64,000 nucleotides of DNA from Paenibacillus paridis (GTDB lineage Bacteria > Bacillota > Bacilli > Paenibacillales > Paenibacillaceae). Within the stretch, counting starts at the first letter, position 1. Each line of letters starts with the position of its first letter. Where the stretch lies: assembly GCF_006345825.1 (NCBI RefSeq), contig NZ_VCIX01000087.1, positions 338,738 to 402,737 on the forward strand. Reading direction: 5' to 3'. Both the position numbers and the translations under genes were made by a program. The notes under the pieces are model-generated. The model made no database searches and was not told the DNA's origin. It saw only the letters and a program-made list of their open reading frames with translations. Of the stretch, positions 52,992 through 62,563 are shown piece by piece.

Positions 52992-53306
52992 TTACTTAAT
53001 CAAATCATCGCGCAGCGGCGTGAAGGAATCGAGCAGTGCCGAGGCTTCCAGTGCCGTTACCCCGTGCCTTGCCCCGCTTGGTATGACGACAGACTCCCCT
53101 TGCCGAATCACTTGCTTCTCGCCGTCAATCGTAAATTCAATAGCGCCCTTTAAGCAATAGCTTAACTGTTCGTGCGGGTGAGCATGCTCATAACCAACCG
53201 CACCAGGCTCAAAATGCACCTCCATCAGCATTAACGTTTTGCCCGGCTGCAAAATTTTGCGTGTAACGCCAGGCTCTGCATTTTCCCATACTCCGATATT
53301 GCTCAT
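52992..53306 (-). CDS. Cupin-domain protein
   Basis: 104 residues from the ATG at 53306 (AAAGGAGGAAATCGG upstream); the open frame reaches 53333. One cupin fold with the metal-site pattern HAHPHEQLSYCLKG (His, His, Glu) and the second motif PSGARHGVTAL. Small cupins in glycan loci may isomerise sugars such as unsaturated uronates (KdgF type) or bind sugars. Next to a heparinase-type lyase, a role in handling the unsaturated uronate product is plausible; inference only. Confidence 0.85.
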   Translation of the reverse strand: MSNIGVWENAEPGVTRKILQPGKTLMLMEVHFEPGAVGYEHAHPHEQLSYCLKGAIEFTIDGEKQVIRQGESVVIPSGARHGVTALEASALLDSFTPLRDDLIK

Positions 53307-53319
53307 CCGATTTCCTCCT

Positions 53320-55485
53320 TTAGCTTCTACCATCCCATTTATTCAGCTGGGCGCCACTTTCCGCCCACACCAGTGAGTACTCATCTTGGACTCCATTTGT
53401 AGTGATCGCAATTCGGAAGCTCTGATCCGGCATTTCCGTAATTTCCAATGTTTCTGTTTTCACTGCTGTTTCAGCGGTTTCATCCAGCGCTGCCCCTGCG
53501 GACACCGCCTCTTGATCCAGCTCATAAACCAGCACTTGCGCAAAAATGATCGTTTCGCCGGTTTTGATCTGCATAATCATGGAGGTCCGGTCCCGATCTG
53601 GCGGATTGTCCGGCGTCAAGGCCGAATAAATCTGAGCAGGCTGGGAGCTCCACAAATGCTGTTTCAAGCTTCCCTTCTCCATTTTATAGCGAAAAGATAG
53701 CGCTTCTTCGGGAATTTCCCCAGCAGCAAGCCTTTTTTTCTGCTTCAACCATTGCTGGTCAAGCCTGCTTAAGTTGACGTCTGTCGACTGCCATACCTTC
53801 TCCTCATCCACTTCCAGCATCCCGCTAAAATGATTCATCCAGCTCACTTCCCGCCGTCCGTTCATGTCCACCTTAACCATATCAAGCAAATAATGCTCAG
53901 TCAGCACATTGATTCTTCTAATCGAGGCTCCTCCGTAAGCTTGGAGATCCCACGGACTAAGCTCCGGGGGCAATATAATTCTGCCCTTCATCTCGTACTC
54001 TTCCGTTTTCCAATCTACTGCTGTTTCCGTCCATATCCCCCAAGGGAGCTGCTCCAGGCATAGAACCCGCCCATCAGCCGGAGGCTGGTCGGCACCATTC
54101 AGGGACACCGTATTATGCGAAAAAGTGTGCTTAAACCACCCATAATGCGCAGGCACACCGTATGCGGTCGTGCCTGGATCAACAAGCAGCGGGATCTCCC
54201 CGCATACGACGGACAAGCCCAAACGGTCCATATGGTCATGCTCGCCGCCGAACTTGCTGTGCTTAACGATCACCTGCCAGCGCTTGGCGTTGACCAGCTT
54301 CGTAATTCCGCTTACTGGCAGCGAAACCGAACGATGCGAAGCCTTCCACAGCTGTCCGCTTTCCGAAGAGTCTGCCGGCGCAAGCTCACAACCGAACAAT
54401 AAAGCCAGAACTGAGTCTCGTTCCACTGTCTTCACACCTGCAAACGCGGTTTCCGCCCACGGCGTACCATAGGCTGTATTCAGCAGCGAGCGATAGAGCT
54501 CATCACCGAAAATATCCAGAGCTATTTCATAAAATGGCGCATAAGAATGAATGCCCTCCGCGCTCCCCGCATCATTAAACGAAGGCATAAAGCCATTGGG
54601 CAATATCCAGTTAACCGGATAATCAAACATCGATTGGAGGCCGGGCGCCTGCCAAATATCCCAAGGCGTGCCTTCGGCCATAAGCGCGTAATTCAGCAGC
54701 GATTTGAACGCGTAAAAATGATACTGCACATTGCCCTCGTACCATAGCCCGTCAGCAAAGCGGCCTCGCTGAAGTTGGTCATGCAGTCCATACTCTCCGG
54801 AAAGTCCGGCATCGATAATCTTCTCATCGCCGAGCAATATACCAAGCGACGCAATCGCGGAAGTAATCAGCACCGCATGATTATGAATCTGTTCCTCTTT
54901 ATGTGCGATGAGAAAACGGACGCAAGGCTCCAGCAAGCCTTGACGGATATGCGACTCTTCTTCAGCGGTCAACGATGCCCGGATGAATTGAAACCCTACG
55001 GACAAATCAATGATCCAATGCGCTTCGTCAAGTGTCTGGGCAAACAGCTTGCCCGGTCCGTTATATGGAATGTTCCCGTGAATCTCATACCCTCCGTATT
55101 CGTCTGCGTAAGACATCAGAAACTGCTTCGTTCGGCGGAGCAGCGCTTCATCCGGCTCGATCGCGTTAAGCAGCGCCATATGATAAACCGCGCGTCCTAT
55201 ATTCGCATGTACAATTGACGTCCATGCGGAGTCAAAGGGCTCTCCCTTCCAAACGGTGCCACACACGGGGCAGCTATGCGCGGATGGCTTCTGCCAATCA
55301 AAGGCAAGCCTTGCTCCGTCATGATGACAATAGTAATAATGCGTCCATTCCCCATACTCCGCTGAGCCTATTGCGTACGATATCCGGGATGCTTCTTCGG
55401 CGTCCTGCCGCAGCAGCCGCATGGCTGCCTCGAACTGTGGAAGCAACGCATTCGCTCTCATTTTTGCTAGCCGTTTATCATTCAT
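53320..55485 (-). CDS. Heparinase II/III-family polysaccharide lyase-like protein
   Basis: 721 residues. The first part (about 60-370) is an alpha-toroid with alginate-lyase-like features (YYYCHHDGARLAFDW, CPVCGTVWKG, LDEAHWIIDLS, EGNVQYHFYAFKSLLNYAL). The C-terminal part (about 385-700) is the Heparinase_II_III beta-sandwich with KFGGEHDHMDRLGLSVVCG and FSHNTVSLNGADQP, where His and Tyr residues cleave uronic-acid-containing chains by elimination. A CHH...CPVC arrangement near residues 54-75 may bind zinc. No signal peptide, so it is expected to cut imported oligosaccharides. It follows the permeases after 17 bp. Confidence 0.9.
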   Translation of the reverse strand: MNDKRLAKMRANALLPQFEAAMRLLRQDAEEASRISYAIGSAEYGEWTHYYYCHHDGARLAFDWQKPSAHSCPVCGTVWKGEPFDSAWTSIVHANIGRAVYHMALLNAIEPDEALLRRTKQFLMSYADEYGGYEIHGNIPYNGPGKLFAQTLDEAHWIIDLSVGFQFIRASLTAEEESHIRQGLLEPCVRFLIAHKEEQIHNHAVLITSAIASLGILLGDEKIIDAGLSGEYGLHDQLQRGRFADGLWYEGNVQYHFYAFKSLLNYALMAEGTPWDIWQAPGLQSMFDYPVNWILPNGFMPSFNDAGSAEGIHSYAPFYEIALDIFGDELYRSLLNTAYGTPWAETAFAGVKTVERDSVLALLFGCELAPADSSESGQLWKASHRSVSLPVSGITKLVNAKRWQVIVKHSKFGGEHDHMDRLGLSVVCGEIPLLVDPGTTAYGVPAHYGWFKHTFSHNTVSLNGADQPPADGRVLCLEQLPWGIWTETAVDWKTEEYEMKGRIILPPELSPWDLQAYGGASIRRINVLTEHYLLDMVKVDMNGRREVSWMNHFSGMLEVDEEKVWQSTDVNLSRLDQQWLKQKKRLAAGEIPEEALSFRYKMEKGSLKQHLWSSQPAQIYSALTPDNPPDRDRTSMIMQIKTGETIIFAQVLVYELDQEAVSAGAALDETAETAVKTETLEITEMPDQSFRIAITTNGVQDEYSLVWAESGAQLNKWDGRS

Positions 55486-55502
55486 GATGAATGCCTCTTT
55501 TC

Positions 55503-56390
55503 CTACCCTTTCAGTGATCCTGCTGTCATCTGCATAAACGATTTATTAGCGAGCATGTAGACGATAAGCAGCGGTAAAATCGACAAGCAAGCCCCTGCCA
55601 GCATATAATGCGTCTGTACAGCCGCCGATGCTCCATAGCGCAGGTAGGAGAGTCCCACCGTCAAGGTCTGGAGCTCAGGCGTATTCATCGTAAACACGAG
55701 TGGCCTTAAATATTCGTTCCACGCCCCGCAGAAAGTGAACAGCGCGCCAACTCCAAGACCCGGTCTAAGCAGCGGCAAAATAATTTTCCAGAAGATGCCC
55801 GCATTCGAGCAGCCGTCAATCCGTGCCGCTTCATCCAGCTCTCTCGAGATCCCCTTCAAGAAGCTAAGCAGGATGAAAAAAATATAAGCGTGGCCGCTGA
55901 TCAAAATCAAAATGACGCCCCATAACGAGGTATGCAAATGCAGCTTGATCATCAGCTCGTATTGCGGCCGGATAACGACCGCTCCAATGGAGATAAACAT
56001 CGTCGACGCCTGAATGGCAACAAACAAAGCCTTGCCCGGAAAATTCATCCGTTCCACGACATACGCAGCCATCGATGCAACGATAAGCGTACCGATCGTT
56101 GTCATGCCGCTAAGCATAAGGCTGTTCCAGGTAAAGCGGGAGAAATTCGCTTGCACCCAAGCTTCCGCATAGTTTTCAATATGCCAGACCGAGGGCAAAA
56201 TATTGCCGCCCGTAGAGATCTCCGCATTGGACATAAATGAGCCGAACAACGTAACGACTATAGGAAACAAGATCAGGAGCGCCGTTGCAATCAGGAAAAT
56301 CCAGAGCAGCAGCTGCCCGCCTAATTTTCCCGTGCGAAGCGGTTTTGGTTTCTTGTTCGTTTGGACATGGGGTATAACTTCCGTCTTCAT
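55503..56390 (-). CDS. Carbohydrate ABC transporter permease (MalG-type)
   Basis: 295 residues with six membrane segments, the first preceded by a basic tail (NKKPKPLRTGKLGG). The ATPase-contact loop is ELDEAARIDGCSNAGIFWKIILP. It ends in GSLKG. It pairs with the permease at 56402-57301, which is 11 bp upstream, and takes substrate from the lipoprotein at 57391-58794. AGGATGCT lies before the ATG. Confidence 0.93.
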   Translation of the reverse strand: MKTEVIPHVQTNKKPKPLRTGKLGGQLLLWIFLIATALLILFPIVVTLFGSFMSNAEISTGGNILPSVWHIENYAEAWVQANFSRFTWNSLMLSGMTTIGTLIVASMAAYVVERMNFPGKALFVAIQASTMFISIGAVVIRPQYELMIKLHLHTSLWGVILILISGHAYIFFILLSFLKGISRELDEAARIDGCSNAGIFWKIILPLLRPGLGVGALFTFCGAWNEYLRPLVFTMNTPELQTLTVGLSYLRYGASAAVQTHYMLAGACLSILPLLIVYMLANKSFMQMTAGSLKG

Positions 56391-56401
56391 AGCATCCTCC
56401 C

Positions 56402-57301
56402 TTATTGCATTTTATTCATACGATTGGACAGCACATGGTAGACTAGCGTGATAATGCCTACAATAACGGCTGTTGTGAAGCCGACCGCACTGCCATAACC
56501 GAATTGCTGGTCAACGACCGCACCGGAGGAAGGCGTCGGGAAAAATAGCTTATACACGTATAAGTACATGACTTCGGTCTTTCCAATCGGGCCGCCCTCG
56601 GTCAGCACCATAATCGTTTCATAGCCTTTAAGCGAATTAATAATCGCTAGCATAATGACAATTTGCAGTACAGGCCCAAGCATTGGAATCGTCAAATACC
56701 AAAACTGCTGCCTTTTGTTCGCTCCATCAAGCGACGCACTCTCATAAACGTCATTCGGGATATTCTGAAGCCCAGCCAAGAACAACAGCATATAGTTGCC
56801 CACTGCCCCCCAAATGGCAATAATAATCGTAGTCATCATTGCGTTCTTCGGTCCAAGCCAGTCAATTCGTTCAGAGATAATATGAAACTTGAGCAAATAC
56901 TGATTCAATACTCCGTTATACGAATTAAAAATAATAAAGAATACAACCGCCATAACCGCGGAGCTGATAATCGTAGGCATAAAATAGATCGCACGCAGCA
57001 AATTACGGCCTTTAAGCTTCTGGTTCAAAATAACGGCTAACAAAAGGCACAGCGGTATCGTTACGATCAGCTTCCCGCCTGCGTAAATGAACGTATTCAC
57101 CACCGAGTCCCAGTACTGGGTATCGGCAAGCAGCCTGCGGAAATTGTACAAGCCGGTAAACCTTGCCTCGCCGTAGCCTTTATAATCATAGAACATATAC
57201 CGGATGGCCCAGCCTAGCGGATAGATGCCGAGCACAACCGTTAGCAGCAGGCTTGGAAATAAAAAGAGATAAGAAAAACCCATTTGACGCGCTTTGTTCA
57301 T
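56402..57301 (-). CDS. Carbohydrate ABC transporter permease (MalF/UgpA-type)
   Basis: 299 residues from the ATG at 57301 (GGGAGTGG upstream), starting MNKARQMGFSYLFLFPSLL; the open frame extends to 57361 with residues that do not look conserved. Six membrane segments and the docking loop VYESASLDGANKRQQFWYLTIP. The second gene of the importer in the heparinase locus. No ATPase is encoded nearby, as usual for this type. Confidence 0.93.
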   Translation of the reverse strand: MNKARQMGFSYLFLFPSLLLTVVLGIYPLGWAIRYMFYDYKGYGEARFTGLYNFRRLLADTQYWDSVVNTFIYAGGKLIVTIPLCLLLAVILNQKLKGRNLLRAIYFMPTIISSAVMAVVFFIIFNSYNGVLNQYLLKFHIISERIDWLGPKNAMMTTIIIAIWGAVGNYMLLFLAGLQNIPNDVYESASLDGANKRQQFWYLTIPMLGPVLQIVIMLAIINSLKGYETIMVLTEGGPIGKTEVMYLYVYKLFFPTPSSGAVVDQQFGYGSAVGFTTAVIVGIITLVYHVLSNRMNKMQ

Positions 57302-57390
57302 CGTTTCCACTCCCGTACACTCTGTCTTTGGGGAAAGCAAAGGGTGGAGTCTGCACTCCACCCCGCATTGCCGTTCCTATCGCGAAGCCT

Positions 57391-58794
57391 TTAGTTCGCG
57401 CCCAGCTTCGTTGGATCAAAATCCGGTTTCGCTACCGTTGTCACATCGCCGCTCGCAATCGCTTTATCAAGCGCGGCATTGTATCTCTTATTCAGGTCCT
57501 GAATGATCGCATCCAAATCCCCGTCACCTAGCATATATTTGAAGAATGCATCATTGTACTTAATGCCCTCGATCGTAACAGCCGGGCTTAACGGCCATGT
57601 AGCGTCATTGTCGTTCGGCAGGAAGCCCTCAATGCCATTGATGTCCGGCTTCGCGGCAACTGCCGAAATCGAAGGCACCATGGAAATGCCGAAGCCTTTT
57701 TCATGATAGGTTTTCAAAATTTCGTCGCCGTACATATATTCCATGAACTTCCATGCTGCTTCTTGGTTTTTGGAAGAGCTGCTGAGCGCCAGCCACTGGC
57801 CGCCAAGGAACGAGCTCGCTCCTTTGACCGTACCGTCAATCGTAGGAACAGGTGCCGCAGCCCAATCGATTTTCGCTGGGAATTGGTTTTTGTAGACGCC
57901 CGGCTCGGATGAGAAGGAAATATACATGCCAAGCTTGCCTTCTGCAAACTGCGCGCGCAGCGGATCAATATCAAGAGATTCCATGCCCGGCAGCGTGCTG
58001 CCGTCGTCATACATTTGTTTGAAGGATTGAATGATTTCCTTGAAGCCTGCGAAATCGAATCTTCCGGTTTTAAAATCATAGCCGAAGCCGCCGTAGCCGC
58101 TAACTTCAGCAATGACGCGTGCAGATCGTCCAAACGCGCTGTCTGCGTTTTTGAAGTTTTGCGCGAAGCCATATGCGCCGTCTGCCTTGCCTACTTCCGT
58201 AATTTTCTTAGCGGCGTCAACCATTTCTGCTAGGCTTGTCGGAGGAGCTGCGATGCCCGCTTTGGCGAACAGATCCTTGTTATACACCAGCCTTAAGGTA
58301 GAGCCATAGTTAGGCAGACTGTACATTTTGCCATCGATTTGGTTAAAGTCCTGAATGACCGGAAACTGCTGCTTCATCTGCTCTGTCATCAAGCCATCGA
58401 TCGGGGCAAGGTAGCCCTTCGTCACGTAAGTCTTGATTGTGTTCTCCTTAACCCTGAACAAATCCGGCGCTTGTCCGGAAGCGAAGGCCAGGTCAATCGC
58501 CTGGTCGTAATCATCCGTCTTCACGACCATTTCTACCTCGATGTTGCCCGGGTTTGTTTCATTAAAGCTTTGTACGACCTCCTTGATATAATCCATATCA
58601 TGGCGATCGCCGGTCCAATAAACGATTTTTGTCTTTTTGTCGTTTTTGGCCGGGGTTGTTGCGCCATCCGTTTCAACCGGCTTGTTGGAAGCCCCGCTCT
58701 CCGTTCCTGGCGAATTGTTGTTTGTGCTTCCGCAGGCTGCCAGTGACACGGCAAGGAATGAGCTGAGCACGACCGTTCCGATTTTTTTGTACAT
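57391..58794 (-). CDS. ABC transporter extracellular sugar-binding lipoprotein (family 1)
   Basis: 467 residues. Lipoprotein signal: MYKKIGTVVLSSFLAVSLAACGS with lipobox LAAC and Cys at about 21. The linker is Asn/Ser/Thr-rich. The body is the shorter MalE-like type: KIVYWTGDRHDMDYIKEVVQSFNE at the start, YSLPNYGSTLRLVYNKDLFAKAG in the hinge zone, GGQWLALSSSSKNQEAAWKFMEYM near the end. It captures the oligosaccharide that is passed to the two permeases downstream. It differs from the longer YtcQ-type binding protein at 3315-4940, so the two importers are of different subfamilies. Confidence 0.94.
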   Translation of the reverse strand: MYKKIGTVVLSSFLAVSLAACGSTNNNSPGTESGASNKPVETDGATTPAKNDKKTKIVYWTGDRHDMDYIKEVVQSFNETNPGNIEVEMVVKTDDYDQAIDLAFASGQAPDLFRVKENTIKTYVTKGYLAPIDGLMTEQMKQQFPVIQDFNQIDGKMYSLPNYGSTLRLVYNKDLFAKAGIAAPPTSLAEMVDAAKKITEVGKADGAYGFAQNFKNADSAFGRSARVIAEVSGYGGFGYDFKTGRFDFAGFKEIIQSFKQMYDDGSTLPGMESLDIDPLRAQFAEGKLGMYISFSSEPGVYKNQFPAKIDWAAAPVPTIDGTVKGASSFLGGQWLALSSSSKNQEAAWKFMEYMYGDEILKTYHEKGFGISMVPSISAVAAKPDINGIEGFLPNDNDATWPLSPAVTIEGIKYNDAFFKYMLGDGDLDAIIQDLNKRYNAALDKAIASGDVTTVAKPDFDPTKLGAN

Positions 58795-58853
58795 TGGTAA
58801 TCCTCCCTTTGTAGGTGTATCCGTTTGCTTGCTTCTTAACTATAAGAGATCAA

Positions 58854-58891
58854 GCCCCGATAGGTAATGCGGCTACCTTGCGAATAGGGGC
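58854..58891 (-). other. Stem-loop between regulator and importer operon
   Basis: GCCCC (58854-58858) with GGGGC (58887-58891) and inner TAGGTA/TACCT pairs. The T run is weak, so it may be a partial terminator or attenuator or an mRNA-stabilising stem before the binding-protein gene. Confidence 0.4.
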
Positions 58892-58922
58892 AGATATTTC
58901 ATGATTTTCAAAAATCGAGCTT

Positions 58923-60548
58923 CTACGACTTGGACGACCTTCCTAAGGAGATTTCCTTAAACTCCGTCGGCGTCAGGCCGGTCTGCTTCTTGAACACCTC
59001 GCTAAAATAGCGCCGATGCTCATAACCAAGCTCCTGAGCGATTTCCTGCACCTGAAAATCCTCGATAAGCATCGACTTCGCCCGCTCGATTTTAGCTTGC
59101 GTAACGAATTGCTGGAAGGTTGTACCCGACACTTTCTTGAATAGATTTGAATAATAGCCCCAGCTCAAATTGGCCTGTCTGGCGCAATGCTCCAAAGTCA
59201 GGTCCAGCTGCAAATGCGATTTAATATAATCGATGGACCGATAAATAATTTTTTGCGATTCGCTCGCCCTCTCTTTATCAATCAGCCTGCAGCCAATATC
59301 GCAAAGCTCCGTCAGCCATTGCCGATAGTCCTGCAGCGACGAGCGGCTTCCGCTTCTCGCCTCCTGTACCTTCGACTCAAATTCGTTCAGGCTGCTGCGC
59401 GGGAACTTCTCAAGCAGCACCCTCAGCATTCTAAGGGACAAGCCATGGAAGAGATGCTCGACGTCACTTGGCTCGGGAAGCACGGCAGAGCTCTGCATTT
59501 CATCAAATATGGAAGCAAGCCACTCCAGCGTCTTCTCCTTATTGCCTGAGCGGAAGCCAAATAAAAATTCATTTTCGCTCTCGGCCGTATAGATCCATCC
59601 AGCGGCGCTGTCCTGCGTCTCCTGCTGGGTACTAAACGCGCCATTGCCTCCGGTATAGAAATGATAAGACAAGGCGCTGAGCGCCTGCTGGTAGCTCTTC
59701 GGCAGCTCGCGTACGCTTGAAGCCTCTGGTCCAATACCGATGGAGATCGTAAACTTCGTATAGCTGGCGATATTTTCGCAGCAAGCGTCGGCAATGCGCA
59801 TCAAGCGCTCCCCGGGCTGCGCCTGCATAATGCAGACGTAGCGGTTAAGCGCCTCCCGGAAAATAACCGCCGAGGCATGCTCCTTCATCGTCTCCTCGAC
59901 GATATTTTGCAAAGAGAATCGCGCCAGCTCCAGCTCCTTCACGACCAACCCCCCGTATTTGTCTGTGAACTGGTCAATCTGAATGACCATGACAGCAAGG
60001 GGAGCCTGCAAGGGCGGCAGGTCCAGAAATGCCCACCACTCGACAAGGTCCGCCTCTTCGGTCTGATGATGGACGAGGAGCGACATATACTCCTGCCGGA
60101 GTGCAGGCAGGCTTTCCTTAATCTTTTTCTCCAGCCCTATGACATGCGTACGGTCCCGTTTTTCTTGCTCCCATGCTTCCTTCGCCTTTAAGACAACCTT
60201 GATGATATCGTCAATCGCAAACGGTTTTTTCACATAATCCAGCGCGCCGTATTGAATCGCTTTCTTCGCATATTCAAAATCGGTGTAAGCGCTCAAAATA
60301 ATAATCTTGCTATGTGGCAGCACTTCCACGATGCTGCGCGTCATTTCAAGCCCGTCCATCTTCGGCATCCGAATGTCGGTCAAAATAATGTCCGGTGACG
60401 TCTGCTTAATGACCGCTAGTCCCTCCTCGCCATTTGTAGCGCTTCCCACGACCTCAATCCCGTGCTCCGACCAAGGGATTTTATTTTTCAGCATATCCAC
60501 TACGCTTCTAATATCGTCTACTATGCACAATTTCACCGGTTGCCCCAT
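58923..60548 (-). CDS. Response regulator with AraC-type DNA-binding domain
   Basis: 541 residues from the ATG at 60548, which follows the kinase stop by one base and gives MGQPVKLCIVDDIRS; the open frame extends to 60605. The receiver domain has CIVDDIR, phospho-acceptor Asp in IILTDIRMPKMDG and Lys in YVKKPFAIDD. A long middle region follows. The AraC-type HTH pair is at the end (ANLSWGYYSNLFKKVSGTTF, RRYFSEVFKKQTGLTPTEF). It should control the downstream binding protein-permease-lyase operon, in response to the kinase at 60550. Confidence 0.93.
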   Translation of the reverse strand: MGQPVKLCIVDDIRSVVDMLKNKIPWSEHGIEVVGSATNGEEGLAVIKQTSPDIILTDIRMPKMDGLEMTRSIVEVLPHSKIIILSAYTDFEYAKKAIQYGALDYVKKPFAIDDIIKVVLKAKEAWEQEKRDRTHVIGLEKKIKESLPALRQEYMSLLVHHQTEEADLVEWWAFLDLPPLQAPLAVMVIQIDQFTDKYGGLVVKELELARFSLQNIVEETMKEHASAVIFREALNRYVCIMQAQPGERLMRIADACCENIASYTKFTISIGIGPEASSVRELPKSYQQALSALSYHFYTGGNGAFSTQQETQDSAAGWIYTAESENEFLFGFRSGNKEKTLEWLASIFDEMQSSAVLPEPSDVEHLFHGLSLRMLRVLLEKFPRSSLNEFESKVQEARSGSRSSLQDYRQWLTELCDIGCRLIDKERASESQKIIYRSIDYIKSHLQLDLTLEHCARQANLSWGYYSNLFKKVSGTTFQQFVTQAKIERAKSMLIEDFQVQEIAQELGYEHRRYFSEVFKKQTGLTPTEFKEISLGRSSKS

Positions 60549-60549
60549 G

Positions 60550-62349
60550 TTATCCCAACCCTTCTGTCTGCTTCGGAATCCAAATCTCAATCCGGGCCCC
60601 GCCACGATCGTTGTTGCTGATGATCATGCGCTGCTGGTCGCCGTAATACAGCTGGAGACGATGATAAATATTGCGAAGGGCATAGCCCTCATCTATCGTT
60701 GTCGGATGAATAATCGAAGCCATTAGCTGCTCGGGAACGAGCCCAGTTCCATTATCCTCGACCGTCAAATGCAGCCATTCCTCTTCCGATTGCGCGTTAA
60801 TATAAATTTCGCCGCCTGTTTCGCGATCTTGAAAACCGTGTAAAATGCTGTTTTCCACAAGCGGTTGAATGACGACTTTCGGAATCCCGCAGGCAAGCAG
60901 CTCCGGCTGCACCTCAATATGGCAAACGAACAGCTCCTCATAGGAAATCTGTTGAATCGCTAAATATTGTCGGACATGATCAAGCTCATCCTCCAGCGTA
61001 ATTAAGTCTCGGCCACCGCTGAGGCTAAGCTGAAACATTTGGGATAAAGCCAAAATCATCTCATTGACGTCCTTATTCTCACCCAGCACCGATTTGCAAT
61101 AAATCGTATTCAGCGTGTTGTAAAAAAAATGAGGATCCATCTGTGCAGAAAGGGCTTTGATCTCAGCCTTTCGCTTCTCACTCTCCCGTACCTTGACGTC
61201 TTCAATCAGCTGCTTGATTTCGTCGAGCATCCGGTTAAAGCGGAATCCCACCTGCGACACTTCATCCTTAAATTCGCTTTCAAATCGCACATTCAGGTCA
61301 TTTTCTTCTACTCGTTTCATCAATCGTTGCAGACTGAACAGCGGCTTTAGCAGCAGATAAATCATATTATTGGCGATAAACAAAGACAGGACCATAAAGC
61401 CGAGTATGACGTAAATCGTTGCTTTCTTGATCCCGTTCAGCTTGGCCAGCAGATCGCTCTTGGATTGAATCCCGACGATCATCCAGTCATCCTTGACCTC
61501 CAGCTTGGCGTAATTGACCAAGTATTCCTTTTGTTTGTCTTTATAAAAAAACGAGCCCATCATTTCATCGGTTAACTGCTGTGTGAACGCTGGATGCTTC
61601 GTTAACTGATCCTCCTGGCTCGATCGACTATCCAAATTCACATCCTCGCCCACCGAATCCACAAAATAATATTGTTTCTCCGCGGTCGACAGATTCTCCA
61701 TAAATAGCTCGTACAAATCGTCCTGCTTCACATTAATGACGACATACACGTCCGAACGCTTCTCGCCCAGCTCATTAACTCCTTCTACAACAAGGGAAAT
61801 GACATCCTGCTTGTCCATAAAGAATGGATCCTTATGCCCTTTCGTCCAAAAGCCTCGTTTCAATTCCTTAAAATGTGTATACAGCTCCGACTCATAAAAA
61901 GAGTACGATGTGTCCCGCACATTGGACGTATGATAATAATCACCGATTGGCGAAGCAATCAGAATGCTGTCAATCATGGAATCATTAAATCTGACCTGCG
62001 AGAAAACAGCCTGCAGCGAAGTCCACGTATTGTAATAGTGGTCTCTGTCATTGTTTTGCGCATCGGTCATCACCTGCTTGAACGGGTCGCTGAACATGAG
62101 TGACCGAACGGCAATGCCAATGTTCTTGAGCCGTTCATTTACAATTTGGGCAGATTGGTTAACCGTGTCCTGACTCGTTTTGAGCGCATTTCTCTGTATT
62201 TCCATCGAGGCAATCCAATAAGCAATCCCGCCCGTTGCCGTAAGGCCGAACATGATTAAAACGATAAAGGTAAACCATATTCGATGCTTGAGTGAAAGAG
62301 AATAAAATAGCTTTTTACTAAATGCACCCCAATTTTGTTTGCTGAACAT
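60550..62349 (-). CDS. Sensor histidine kinase, YesM type
   Basis: 599 residues from the ATG at 62349, seven bases after GAGGTG; an ATG two codons earlier overlaps that site. Membrane segments at about 25-50 and 295-320 enclose an extracytoplasmic sensor. A HAMP domain is followed by the phospho-acceptor His in SAQMDPHFFYNTLNTIYC. The ATPase domain shows VENSILHGFQDRETGG, VEDNGTGL and GYALRNIYHRLQLYYGD. It lies one base upstream of its regulator's start codon. The pair mirrors the YesM/YesN pair at 6958-10027 but is not a recent copy. Confidence 0.93.
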   Translation of the reverse strand: MFSKQNWGAFSKKLFYSLSLKHRIWFTFIVLIMFGLTATGGIAYWIASMEIQRNALKTSQDTVNQSAQIVNERLKNIGIAVRSLMFSDPFKQVMTDAQNNDRDHYYNTWTSLQAVFSQVRFNDSMIDSILIASPIGDYYHTSNVRDTSYSFYESELYTHFKELKRGFWTKGHKDPFFMDKQDVISLVVEGVNELGEKRSDVYVVINVKQDDLYELFMENLSTAEKQYYFVDSVGEDVNLDSRSSQEDQLTKHPAFTQQLTDEMMGSFFYKDKQKEYLVNYAKLEVKDDWMIVGIQSKSDLLAKLNGIKKATIYVILGFMVLSLFIANNMIYLLLKPLFSLQRLMKRVEENDLNVRFESEFKDEVSQVGFRFNRMLDEIKQLIEDVKVRESEKRKAEIKALSAQMDPHFFYNTLNTIYCKSVLGENKDVNEMILALSQMFQLSLSGGRDLITLEDELDHVRQYLAIQQISYEELFVCHIEVQPELLACGIPKVVIQPLVENSILHGFQDRETGGEIYINAQSEEEWLHLTVEDNGTGLVPEQLMASIIHPTTIDEGYALRNIYHRLQLYYGDQQRMIISNNDRGGARIEIWIPKQTEGLG

Positions 62350-62503
62350 CCTCATTCACCTCTCATCGCCAAAATGGGCTTAGACACACTCTTCTTTATT
62401 ATAATGATAGTCAAAAATGCTAAACATGCGGTAAAGCACGGAATGAGGGCAGATATTTAAAGGTCTTTACACCGCTCTTGAAAAGCATAATCGTTCGATA
62501 TAA

Positions 62504-62537
62504 CAAAAAAACCTCAACCCCTGTAATGAGGTTAAGG
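62504..62537 (-). terminator. Terminator after the polysaccharide deacetylase
   Basis: On the minus strand AACCTCA and TTGAGGTT arms close a short loop and are followed by seven T. Confidence 0.7.
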
Positions 62538-62563
62538 CTTTTGCTCCTACTTTGCTAGATATT

